DNA of 64,000 bases from Flammeovirga sp. SJP92 (GTDB taxonomy: Bacteria; Bacteroidota; Bacteroidia; Cytophagales; Flammeovirgaceae), in the NCBI RefSeq assembly GCF_001583495.1, contig NZ_LQAQ01000073.1:1-64000 (forward strand), written 5' to 3'. The position numbers and the translations under genes are program-made. Below are positions 46,091 through 55,084 of the stretch, piece after piece. The notes beneath the pieces are model-generated. The model saw only the letters and a list, made by a program, of their open reading frames with translations. It did not search any database and was not told the DNA's origin. Position 1 is the stretch's first letter. Every line of letters begins with the position of its first letter.

Positions 46091-47779
46091 CTAATCATGT
46101 ACAATAGGCTTGTGTTTCTGCTTGAATTCAAAAGCAGATTCTTTGGTGAAACGTTCTACCAACGGCTGTCCTTCACCTCTTGCCTCTTTTATTTCTTTTG
46201 CCCACACCTTTCTTAATTCTTCAAGTTTTTGTTGGTATTGGCCGTCTTTTGCTAAGTTTTGTAATTCGTTAGGATCATCTGCTAAATGATATAATTCCTC
46301 ATATACAGGCTCTTCACCATTTAGAGGACTTTCAGCATAACTTCTGTATACTGGAATTTCTTTATCGTTCATGCCATAGAGTACGCTGTTGACATTCAAA
46401 CCCAATGCTTTGGCGTATTCAATTCTTTTATTGGCAGAGAAGTTGTCGTTTTTATAATATCTAATATATTTCCACTCTTGATTTTGTACCGCCTCACATC
46501 TTGGGTTCCCAAAGTGCGTAGACCAAAGATTTTCAGTGTATACATAAGGTCTTACAGATGCATTTTCGTCAGTCAATAAAGCAGAAACATCTTTTCCTTG
46601 ATATACCGTTGGAATTTCGATGCCCGCTTTGGCCAACATTGTAGGAGCAATATCAATACTTTGTACTAGGTTGTCATTTCTATGTACTCTTTTCTTTTTG
46701 GGAAGGCGTGGATCATAAATGATTGTAGAAACCTTTGTGCAGTACTCATACAAAAGTGCTTTTCCGCCTAAGCCATACTGTCCCATCAAAAGACCGTGGT
46801 CTGATGAGAAAACAATTATGGTGTTTTTATCTAATTTTAATTCCTTTAGTTTTTCAGTAAGGTTACCCACCAAACGGTCAATTCCTACCATTGCTTGATA
46901 CTGACGCGTGAGCCTTTCTCTTGTTCCTTCAGGTGTGTCTACATGACTGTAGATGGTTTGACGGTCTTCTGCATGAAGTAAATCTGCAGGAAGTTTTGGT
47001 GTTTTAATGTCTTTTTTAGCAATGTAGTTTTCTGGTAGAGGCAGTGTTTGATCTCTGAATAAGGTTCTGTAAATCTCATCATCCGTCTCCTTTTGTTTCA
47101 TGGTAGAAGTACTTGCACCATGAGGCAGGTTGAAGCAGATGTTTAGAAGGAAAGGTTGATCTTGTGGTCGGCCTTCCATCACTTTGATGGCTTCCTTAAT
47201 TCTGAATTCGTTATTGTCCAATACATCAAAAGAAGCTTCTTCTAAGATTTCAATTTGAGTATCATTTTCAGCTCCTCTAAAGATTTTGTGGCGGTCTTTA
47301 GGATAAAAACCTAAATGCCTGTGCCCAGCATAAAAATAATCGAAGGCATGTTCCATCACTTTAGAATCATAGCCGTTTTTACCAAGTGGCGTATGGTTCT
47401 TACCGATATACGCAGTAAAGTAACCCGCTTCTTTCATCACAACAGGGTAAGCATTTTTCCAAGCTTCCTCTGATAAGGCAGTTCCAGAATTGAAGTTGAC
47501 GCCGTGTTTTCTTTCATATTGCGACATAAACATAGAAACCCTACTTGGCATACAAATCGGGCTTGTGATATGAGCGTTGGTAAACAAGGTGCCTTGATTG
47601 GCCAACTGATCAATATGAGGTGTTTTGACCACTTTATTACCTGTCACACTTAGGTAATCATAAGGCTGGTCGTCCGTCAAGATAAAGATGATGTTAGGAC
47701 GGCTTTCCTTTGTTTTCTTTTGAGCGTTTGTACTCAAAATAGGTAGTGTAATAAATAAAAATAGTAATAAGTTTTTCAT
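46091..47779 (-). CDS. Secreted S1-family sulfatase
   Basis: 562 residues. Sec signal peptide 1-19. Metal-site start NIIFILTDDQPYDY. Formylglycine Cys76 in ICMPSRVSMF (C-x-P-S-R). GKNHTPLG, FSSDHGLLMGQYG and a C-terminal EELYHLADDPNEL signature complete a typical type I sulfatase. The C-terminal half differs clearly from the operon's other sulfatase, so the two probably remove sulfate from different positions. A short hairpin lies in the gap before this gene. Confidence 0.9.
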   Translation of the reverse strand: MKNLLLFLFITLPILSTNAQKKTKESRPNIIFILTDDQPYDYLSVTGNKVVKTPHIDQLANQGTLFTNAHITSPICMPSRVSMFMSQYERKHGVNFNSGTALSEEAWKNAYPVVMKEAGYFTAYIGKNHTPLGKNGYDSKVMEHAFDYFYAGHRHLGFYPKDRHKIFRGAENDTQIEILEEASFDVLDNNEFRIKEAIKVMEGRPQDQPFLLNICFNLPHGASTSTMKQKETDDEIYRTLFRDQTLPLPENYIAKKDIKTPKLPADLLHAEDRQTIYSHVDTPEGTRERLTRQYQAMVGIDRLVGNLTEKLKELKLDKNTIIVFSSDHGLLMGQYGLGGKALLYEYCTKVSTIIYDPRLPKKKRVHRNDNLVQSIDIAPTMLAKAGIEIPTVYQGKDVSALLTDENASVRPYVYTENLWSTHFGNPRCEAVQNQEWKYIRYYKNDNFSANKRIEYAKALGLNVNSVLYGMNDKEIPVYRSYAESPLNGEEPVYEELYHLADDPNELQNLAKDGQYQQKLEELRKVWAKEIKEARGEGQPLVERFTKESAFEFKQKHKPIVHD

Positions 47780-47815
47780 TCTTTTTTAGTTTGTGCTCGC
47801 ACATCAAATGAAATA

Positions 47816-47840
47816 ATAGGAGGCATAATACACCTCCTAT
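47816..47840 (-). terminator. Intra-operon hairpin between GH3 and sulfatase genes
   Basis: A perfect 8-bp stem ATAGGAGG/CCTCCTAT with a 9-nt loop lies between the GH3 stop and the sulfatase start. The minus strand after it is only mildly T-rich (TATTTCATTTG), so it may be an attenuator or mRNA processing site that sets unequal expression. The stem also contains an AGGAGG sequence. Confidence 0.5.
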
Positions 47841-47871
47841 ATCCTTTACTCTCATTGTACTGTGCTTGCAG

Positions 47872-50064
47872 TTACAGTATAGTCACACTTGCTGTTTGGA
47901 ATTTTGCACCCAACTCAACACTTCTTTGCATTGGTGAGGCATTTCCGATTGTTATTTTTAATTTCCCTTTCGGGTCGATTGCTTTTCCTTTATCGTCAAA
48001 AATTTGTCTCTCTTCCTGTGAAATTTTGAAAGTCACTTCTTTCGATTCTCCCGGCTTCAAGCGTACTCTCTCAAATCCTTTCAATGAAGAGTTTGGTGCA
48101 TTAAACTTCACTTTGTAATCTGATAAGTAAAGCTGTACTACTTCTTCTGCTTCAAATTCTCCAGCATTGGTGATGGTCACTTTTGCTACTACTTCTTCTT
48201 TCGCTTTCAACTTTTCTTTAGAAAAAGAAATAGGACTGTAGTTGAATTCAGAATATGACATTCCATAACCAAATGGGTACATAGGGTCCGCATCCATATA
48301 TCTATAAGTTCTTCCTTCCATTGTGTAGTCTTCATAAGGAGGAAGTTGGTCCACTGACTTAGGGAACGTAATAGGAAGTTTTCCTGAAGGAGAAGCATTG
48401 CCAAAAATGATATCTCCAATAGCGTCACCACCCTCTTGTCCAGGATACCAAGCAAACAGAATTACGTCTGCAATTTCAGCAATCTCTGTCAAGTTCACTG
48501 GGCTTCCCGCAGTCAAAATCACGATCAAAGGATTTTTAGATTTAGAGCGGATTTTCTTCAAGTAAGCAATTTGGTTGGCAGGTAAATTCAAATCGTTTTT
48601 ATCTCCTTTAGACGCTGAAGCAATGGCCTCGCCTTCTTCACCTTCAATCAAACCTGAAATTCCCATCACAGCAATACAAGCATCTGCTGCGGCGGCTTCA
48701 CCCGTTGACCAGTCAATAGGGTTGCGGTTTTCACGGTCCAACATAATACCTTGTTTGTAATTGATACTTGTACCCAAGCTCACTTTACTTACAATTCCTT
48801 CTAAAATATTGGTCATATGACCACTCACTCCAAAGTAGTTGCCTAAAAGCACTTCACTGTTATTGGCATTAGGTCCCACTACATAAAGTGTTCTGATATC
48901 TTTCTTTAATGGAAGTACATTGTTGTCGTTTTTTAATAAAACGACTGATTTTAATGCGGCATCATAAGCCAATTTTCTGTGAGAAGCACACTCCACCGTA
49001 TCACCACTCACTTTGTTGAATGGGTTAATTTCAGCAGGGTCTAGAAGTCCCAATTTGATACGAGTTTCCAATAAATTTCTTAAACGAGCATCGACTTCCT
49101 TTTCAGTAATTAAACCTTGCTCTACCGCCGCTACGATACTTCCTTTATACACCTTGCCACAGTTTAAATCTGTTCCTGCTTTAATAGCTGCTGCCGTAGC
49201 TGCTTCAGGTGTCGGGTAAACTTTGTGGTGTGCATAAAAGTCTTGAATTGCTCCACAGTCTGAAACCACATGACCATCAAATCCCCATTCTTTTCTTAGA
49301 ATCTCTTCAAGTAGTAAATCACTGCCACAAGCAGGTTCACCAAACACTCTGTTGTAAGCGCCCATCACTGCTTCCACTTTACCTTCCTTCACCAATGTTT
49401 TGAAAGCAGGAAGATATGTTTCTCTAAAATCCCTCATGCTCGGAACAGCATCAAAAACGTGTCTGTCTTCCTCCGGACCAGAGTGTACAGCGTAGTGCTT
49501 AGCACATGCCGCGGCTTGAATATATTTTTCATGATCACCTTGCAATCCCTTTACAAAGTGCAAGCCCATTTGTCCAGATAAATAAGGATCCTCACCGTAC
49601 GTCTCTTGACCACGTCCCCAACGAGGGTCACGGAAAATATTGACATTTGGAGACCAGAAAGTAAGTCCTGCATATCGAGAACTATTATTCATTTCTTGAG
49701 CCACTAGAAACTTCGCTCTAGCTTCTGCACCAATGGCAGTGGCAATATCTTGAATTAATGCTTTGTCGAAACTGGCAGCCATACCAATTGCTTGAGGAAA
49801 AACGGTAGCTCTACCATTTCTTGCCACACCATGTAATGCTTCATTCCACCAGCTGTATTTTGGAATTTGCAGACGAGGGATTCCCTCACTGATATCCACC
49901 ATTTGAGAGGCTTTTTCCTCCAAAGTCATGGCCTTTAAAAGTGCATCAATTCTTTCGTCAGTATCTCTATAAGGATCTAACCAAATAAATTCTTCCTGTG
50001 CGATAGTTTGTTGAGCAGGCACTAAAAAAAACAAGCACCCCAATGCATATAAGTATCTAATCAT
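47872..50064 (-). CDS. GH3 beta-glycosidase
   Basis: 730 residues. Signal peptide 1-22. The TIM-barrel domain starts at about 28 with the EEKASQMVD segment, the catalytic pocket is CAKHYAVHSGPEEDR, and the nucleophile is Asp269 in VVSDCGAI. The (alpha/beta)6 sandwich follows (LLKNDNNVLPLKKD, GSPVNLTE, FAWYPGQEGG), with a C-terminal fibronectin-like domain (EEVVQLYLSD, LKGFERVRLKPGESK). The architecture fits beta-xylosidase/beta-glucosidase-type GH3; beta-galactosidase-like use in an algal galactan pathway is possible. First gene of the four-gene operon. Confidence 0.92.
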   Translation of the reverse strand: MIRYLYALGCLFFLVPAQQTIAQEEFIWLDPYRDTDERIDALLKAMTLEEKASQMVDISEGIPRLQIPKYSWWNEALHGVARNGRATVFPQAIGMAASFDKALIQDIATAIGAEARAKFLVAQEMNNSSRYAGLTFWSPNVNIFRDPRWGRGQETYGEDPYLSGQMGLHFVKGLQGDHEKYIQAAACAKHYAVHSGPEEDRHVFDAVPSMRDFRETYLPAFKTLVKEGKVEAVMGAYNRVFGEPACGSDLLLEEILRKEWGFDGHVVSDCGAIQDFYAHHKVYPTPEAATAAAIKAGTDLNCGKVYKGSIVAAVEQGLITEKEVDARLRNLLETRIKLGLLDPAEINPFNKVSGDTVECASHRKLAYDAALKSVVLLKNDNNVLPLKKDIRTLYVVGPNANNSEVLLGNYFGVSGHMTNILEGIVSKVSLGTSINYKQGIMLDRENRNPIDWSTGEAAAADACIAVMGISGLIEGEEGEAIASASKGDKNDLNLPANQIAYLKKIRSKSKNPLIVILTAGSPVNLTEIAEIADVILFAWYPGQEGGDAIGDIIFGNASPSGKLPITFPKSVDQLPPYEDYTMEGRTYRYMDADPMYPFGYGMSYSEFNYSPISFSKEKLKAKEEVVAKVTITNAGEFEAEEVVQLYLSDYKVKFNAPNSSLKGFERVRLKPGESKEVTFKISQEERQIFDDKGKAIDPKGKLKITIGNASPMQRSVELGAKFQTASVTIL

Positions 50065-50600
50065 TTCATTACCATTTAAAAAATTTGCTGCCGTTATGGT
50101 TTCAAAAATACTAGATTGGGGGTGCTGGCGGGGTGTATATTTTACACAAATAGAGGGGGGAGATTTGTTGTTCAGTAAAAGTCCATTGTTATGAGTTGAA
50201 AAAGATGCAACTCGAAAGGGGGATTTTGTCTTAGAATGCTATGTGATGTGTTTGTTTGGAAGGTATAGGGGAGCTGAGGGAAGAAATCGAATATTACTTT
50301 TTGGAGAGCTTGGGGGTTGAATGCTACAAATAAAAATAGCTGAATACGCAGTGAACGAAATTATTGTTGGTTATTAAAAGAGAAGTGTTTTGTCATAACC
50401 TATTAAGAGCAATGCTGTAGGGATGTTGCATTACATTGCCCTCATGAACTGCAATACATAACTATTTATTCTTCAAAAGAAGAACTCAATTTAAGGAATG
50501 AAAACTTAGTTTACAATCTACTTTACTTCACTCTTAGAAGATAAAAATTGAATGGAAATGCTCTCTTTAGATTAATAAAATATTGGGGCTATTAAATGTG
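50065..50600. other. Promoter region of GH3 operon and spacer before the CRISPR array
   Basis: 536 bp with no supportable ORF. It holds the candidate operator at 50133 beside G-runs, a stray copy of GAAAACTTAGTTTAC (50500-50514) related to the end of the dispersed repeat, and the trailer side of the CRISPR array. Confidence 0.5.
50133..50147. promoter_or_regulatory. Palindrome GTGTA-N5-TACAC upstream of GH3 operon
   Basis: About 70 bp upstream of the GH3 ATG, between a GGGG run and a GGGGGG run. It resembles the TTACAC/GTGTAA repeat upstream of the giant surface protein at 41374, so the two units may share a regulator. Confidence 0.45.
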
Positions 50601-53600
50601 TTTTGAATCCTTCTTTTCTTGGATCTAGGTCTTCGATAATGAGTGAACAAATTTCACATCAGATAAAAGAGCTGTCGTTATCCTTATTTTTCTGGATATT
50701 AGGTCTTCGATACATTAAGTGCACTTGGTTTAAAAACTTCAGATCCGTCGCCATCCTTGTTTTCTTGGATCTAGGTCTTCGACAGGCATTTGGAAACTAA
50801 GAAATAAATATAAGAAGAAGTCGCAATCCTTATTTTTTTGGATATAGATCTTTGACTTGGAAAGATTCAAAAGGTAAACGAGTAAATTAAACGTCTCAAT
50901 CCTTCTTTTCATGGATATAGTTCTTCGATAACGAAAGAATTGTATTAATTAAAAAGGAATTTGAAGTCGCCATCCTTCTTTTTTTGGATATCGGGCTTCG
51001 ACGAAATGGGAATATCAAATGCTGTACCTTCAGAGTTGTCGCCATCCTTGTTTTCTTGGATCTAGTTCTTCGGTCATTCGAGCCAACATGTCCTCGAGGA
51101 TTCCAGATGCTGTCGTCATCCTTCTTTTTTTGGATCTAGTTCTTCGACTGGTCTAAAGGTCATGCTTCAGTACAAATGGAAACGTCTCAATCCTTCTTTT
51201 TTTGGATCTAGTTATTGGACAGGAAGATCCAAAAACCAAAGTTAAGACTCCTATATCGTCATCCTTCTTTTACTGAATATATTTCTTCGATTTCCCTAAG
51301 CCAGCACACTGTGCTGGGGCAACTATGTCTCAATCCTTCTTTTCTTGGATCTAGTTCTTCGACTATTCAAACGTAATTATGACACAGTTGAGAAGATCAA
51401 GTCGCAATCCTTATTTTTTTGGATATAGGTCTTTGACATCAGGTAGTGAATTCCCTAAACCTGCTCATATGGCGTTGCCATCCTTCTTTTTTTGGATCTA
51501 GATCTTCGACATTGTTGACACTGAGCTTGAGAGTCACACTGTAAAGTCGCCATCCTTCTTTTTATGGATCTAGGTCTTCGATTCTATAAATCAAAACTAT
51601 AGAATCTAAAACAGTATAGGTCGTAATCCTTATTTTTTTGGATATATTTCTTCGACATGGGCTACTCTATCGCAGGATTTTCTCCTTGCGTGTCGCCATC
51701 CTTCTTTTTTTGGATATAGGTCTTCGACGAAATGGGAATATCAAATGCTGTACCTTCAGAGTTGTCGCCATCCTTCTTTTCTTGGATCTAGTTCTTCGGT
51801 CATTCGAGCCAACATGTCCTCGAGGATTCCAGATGCTGTCGTCATCCTTCTTTTTTTGGATATAGGTCTTCGACATAACTATGAATAAGTCAAACATATA
51901 CCAACAAAATGCGTCGCAATCCTTATTTTTTTGGATATAGGTCTTCGACATTATGAAACGAGAAGATTACGTAGCACCTACAGGGTCGCAATCCTTATTT
52001 TTTTGGATATAGGTCTTCGACAACAGTTATTGATGTAAGAGATTGTATTGACAACTAGTCGCAATCCTTATTTTTTTGGATATAGGTCTTCGACGATACA
52101 AATAACCATCCCTTATGAGAGTTACATTCACGTCGCAATCCTTATTTTTTTGGATATAGGTCTTCGACGCATGTTAAGGTGTATAAATATTCATGTAAAT
52201 AGTTGTCGCAATCCTTATTTTTTTGGATATAGGTCTTCGACAAAAAAGGGATAGAGAGTGATGCTCTCTATCCTTCTTGGTCGCAATCCTTATTTTTTTG
52301 GATATAGGTCTTCGACTCGAGGTTAGCAAGGTTATCGTAGGTAACATTGTCGTCGCAATCCTTATTTTTTTGGATATAGGTCTTCGACGAAACAGATCCA
52401 GTTCGTCGAATGATACCATCTAAAGTCGCAATCCTTATTTTTTTGGATATAGGTCTTCGACATACACTTGTACACGAGAAGGAAAGCCTACAAAACTGTC
52501 GCAATCCTTATTTTTTTGGATATAGGTCTTCGACTTTTCAACATATTAAGCTAAAGATATGAAGAAAATAAAGTCGCAATCCTTATTTTTTTGGATATAG
52601 GTCTTCGACATTAAAGAAGAACATCGCAACAAGTTTAGTGATGAAAGTCGCAATCCTTATTTTTTTGGATATAGGTCTTCGACAATTGAAATAATTGAGG
52701 TGAATGACACTCAAAAAGGTCGCAATCCTTATTTTTTTGGATATAGGTCTTCGACAGAAAAGGAACTAGAAGTCAGAAATGGTTTATATAGAAGTCGCAA
52801 TCCTTATTTTTTTGGATATAGGTCTTCGACAAAAGAGCTAGAAATCCGTAATGGTTTATATAGAAGTCGCAATCCTTATTTTTTTGGATATAGGTCTTCG
52901 ACAAATAATTTCATATATGAAAACTGAATTAGAATATAGTCGCAATCCTTATTTTTTTGGATATAGGTCTTCGACTTGAGCTTCGCGTACTGCAAGATGG
53001 GAAGATAGTCTGTCGCAATCCTTATTTTTTTGGATATAGGTCTTCGACAGTTACGATCAGCCATCGCAGTTCTATATAAACCGGTCGCAATCCTTATTTT
53101 TTTGGATATAGGTCTTCGACTAGAAGGTTACGAGGGATGCGTAATCAAGAGCATGTCGCAATCCTTATTTTTTTGGATATAGGTCTTCGACATGCTATTA
53201 TTAAGTCAATGGTTATCAAAAAGCAGTCGCAATCCTTATTTTTTTGGATATAGGTCTTCGACCCATTACAAAACCTTTACCACTATGGTGAAGGATCGTC
53301 GCAATCCTTATTTTTTTGGATATAGGTCTTCGACAAATTCAAATAATTGAGGTGAATGACACTCAAAAGGGTCGCAATCCTTATTTTTTTGGATATAGGT
53401 CTTCGACAAGTTAGAAAAGTACCAGTAGGCATAATCGAAATGAGTCGCAATCCTTATTTTTTTGGATATAGGTCTTCGACAAGTAATAGGATTTACTGTA
53501 TACTTTACAGGAGAGGTGGTCGCAATCCTTATTTTTTTGGATATAGGTCTTCGACACAAGAGGTCGTTAATTCATATTACAATTTTAAGAGGTCGCAATC

Positions 53601-53997
53601 CTTATTTTTTTGGATATAGGTCTTCGACAGCAACTGCTAAACTTGGTAAGCGTCATGCTGATGCGTCGCAATCCTTATTTTTTTGGATATAGGTCTTCGA
53701 CAAGAATTGAAATTGAAATCGTAGAGACAACAGATAGCCAGTCGCAATCCTTATTTTTTTGGATATAGGTCTTCGACACAAGAATTAAAAAACATCAAAA
53801 ACTCATTTAATAAGTCGCAATCCTTATTTTTTTGGATATAGGTCTTCGACGTTACAAGTTTGGATTTCATAATGTCTAGTGTGTTGTTGTCGCAATCCTT
53901 ATTTTTTTGGATATAGGTCTTCGACCATATAGATTGTAACCTACTAAGTTCTCGTAAGAAGTCGCAATCCTTATTTTTTTGGATATAGGTCTTCGAC
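50601..53997 (-). CRISPR. Type III-A CRISPR array, 47 repeats / 46 spacers
   Basis: Repeats are 37 bp at a 71-76-bp period, with spacers of about 34-39 bp. Repeats 19-47 (51913 to 53997) match the consensus, which begins GTCGCAATCC, has a T7 run and GGATATAGGTC, and ends TTCGAC. Repeats 1-18 (50601-51874) are degenerate, with recurring changes such as TCTCAATCCTTC and GGATCTAGTTC. Decay at the left end means the trailer is left and the leader right, next to cas2. On the minus strand the repeat ends GGATTGCGAC, giving an ATTGCGAC 5' handle like the type III ATTGAAA(C/G) handle. An ATCC/GGAT stem lies inside the repeat and GTCG/CGAC at its ends. Transcription is therefore inferred to be leftward. 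Confidence 0.97.
52242..52273 (-). terminator. Intrinsic-terminator-like spacer 23
   Basis: The spacer between repeats 23 and 24 (52242-52279) contains a perfect 10-bp stem GGATAGAGAG/CTCTCTATCC with a 5-nt loop. On the minus strand it is followed by C and six T directly before repeat 23. It therefore looks like an intrinsic terminator in the inferred pre-crRNA direction. Confidence 0.75.
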
Positions 53998-54236
53998 AGC
54001 TTCTTTGCAATAAATTGAAAATCAATGAGTAAAAATGTTAAAATAGGAATAATGAAAATTTATCTTAGAATAAATCATAAATTATTCTAAGATAAAATAG
54101 TATTTAACTTAGTGTGTTTTTACTCATTTTCTATACTGTCAAAAATTTCGACATAGAAAAAAGAGATTCAATACGTCAAAAATCGTATAAATCTTAGTAG
54201 ATTTCATCTAAAGGTCTTGTTTTTCAATAAAAAAAT
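53998..54236. promoter_or_regulatory. Putative CRISPR leader with nested inverted repeats
   Basis: 239 AT-rich bp between the last repeat and cas2. The inner hairpin has 15-bp perfect arms TTTATCTTAGAATAA (54059-54073) and its complement (54082-54096). An outer pair AATGAGTAAAAA (54024-54035) and TTTTTACTCATT (54117-54128) encloses it. On the minus strand the inner hairpin is followed by TTTTCATTATT, so it can also end the cas2 transcript. No convincing Bacteroidota promoter (TTTG / TAnnTTTG) was recognised between it and the array. Confidence 0.6.
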
Positions 54237-54539
54237 CTAAAAGTACTTCGTTAAATTATGTGAATATATTTTTTGAATAGCGTTCTCATTTCCAATAAAT
54301 TGACTGGATTGTAATTGTTTACTATCCATTGGGAAGAAGAATAGACTGTCTTCAGTATCTCCTTTTTCTTCTAGGAGTGCTCTTAATTCATCATACATTA
54401 GATGAAAGCCTTTCTTTTTGAGTGGCAGTGAAATAAATACTGATTTCTGAATCCGATCACAACCATGCTTTAGAATAGTTTTCATCACTGAAGTTCTCAG
54501 TTTGTTATCACTAATATCATAGCAAATTAAATATCTCAT
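54237..54539 (-). CDS. cas2: CRISPR-associated endonuclease Cas2
   Basis: 100 residues. Forms the Cas1-Cas2 integrase that inserts new spacers. The start RYLICYDISDNKLRTSVMKT carries the beta1 D of Cas2 (YDIS); the middle has CDRIQKSVFIS and DSLFFFPM, matching the family's RIQ.SVF and D.(I)..(P) strands. Normal length. It is the last gene of a three-gene operon, starting 2 bp after the membrane-protein gene, and adjoins the leader side of the array. Confidence 0.92.
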   Translation of the reverse strand: MRYLICYDISDNKLRTSVMKTILKHGCDRIQKSVFISLPLKKKGFHLMYDELRALLEEKGDTEDSLFFFPMDSKQLQSSQFIGNENAIQKIYSHNLTKYF

Positions 54540-54541
54540 CG

Positions 54542-55084
54542 CTATTTTGTTAGAAATAATACTTTAGTCACATACATCACCGTAATACAAATTATCAAAG
54601 AAATGATCATTACATAGAATAAGTTCTTTTCATAAAAAGGTGTTCTCGTTCCATGTTTCACTTCTTTCTCCATTCTACCTGCTAATTGTTCAAGTTCTTC
54701 TTCCGAAAGAGGTTCGGGGTGTTCAATATGTCTTTCTGTAGGAAATAAAGTCTCATTATTATTGTCTTGATAAATCCAAAACCTCACTCCCCCAAATCCT
54801 GAACACGCACCTCTACCTTTTTTCTCTTGTTTTGAACCGTCCATACATATACACCCAATTCTTTTCCCTATGGGTTTATACCTCTGTTGATAGTTTCCAT
54901 GAGTAGATTTTTCACCTTCAATATCAGAAGTCCGTAATATTTCTTCCAGTTCCTCGACGCTGATACCATCTTCATAAATCGTAGAATCTGTATCAATAGG
55001 AGGGTAGGGCATACTCACTTGTCCGAACACCAATACCAAATGAAAAAATAGAAGAATGGTAATAATTATAGCATGCTTATTCAT
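54542..55084 (-). CDS. Exported membrane-anchored protein between cas1 and cas2 (DUF3761-like motif)
   Basis: 180 residues: signal peptide 1-21 (ends VFGQ), an acidic stretch (residues 34-60), a motif region at 76-103 (CICMDG, GRGACSGFGGVRFW), a charged linker and a C-terminal transmembrane helix at about 155-177 with a short KVLFLTK tail. The C-x-DG...G.CSG.GGV..W pattern resembles DUF3761, a small exported domain of unknown function. It overlaps the cas1 stop by 8 bp and ends 2 bp before the cas2 ATG, so it is translationally coupled to both. I know no adaptation protein with this layout. It would face the periplasm, while Cas1-Cas2 are cytoplasmic. Confidence 0.75.
   Translation of the reverse strand: MNKHAIIITILLFFHLVLVFGQVSMPYPPIDTDSTIYEDGISVEELEEILRTSDIEGEKSTHGNYQQRYKPIGKRIGCICMDGSKQEKKGRGACSGFGGVRFWIYQDNNNETLFPTERHIEHPEPLSEEELEQLAGRMEKEVKHGTRTPFYEKNLFYVMIISLIICITVMYVTKVLFLTK

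Noticed and set aside
51292-51326. Palindrome CCAGCACA-C-TGTGCTGG in spacer 10 as a second terminator
   Set aside because: The stem is perfect, but no T-run follows in either direction.
51667-53692. Several ORFs of 60-90 codons inside the CRISPR array, translating as repeated RNPYFFGYRSST or CRRPISKKIRIAT blocks
   Set aside because: They are the 37-bp repeats read in different frames; the 71-76-bp repeat period keeps frames open for a few units. No start signals or conservation; not genes.
50601-53997. Rightward transcription of the CRISPR array from a leader near 50500
   Set aside because: Degenerate repeats are at the left end, cas1-cas2 are at the right, and only the minus strand ends in an ATTG-type handle. 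Rightward transcription is not excluded but is less likely.
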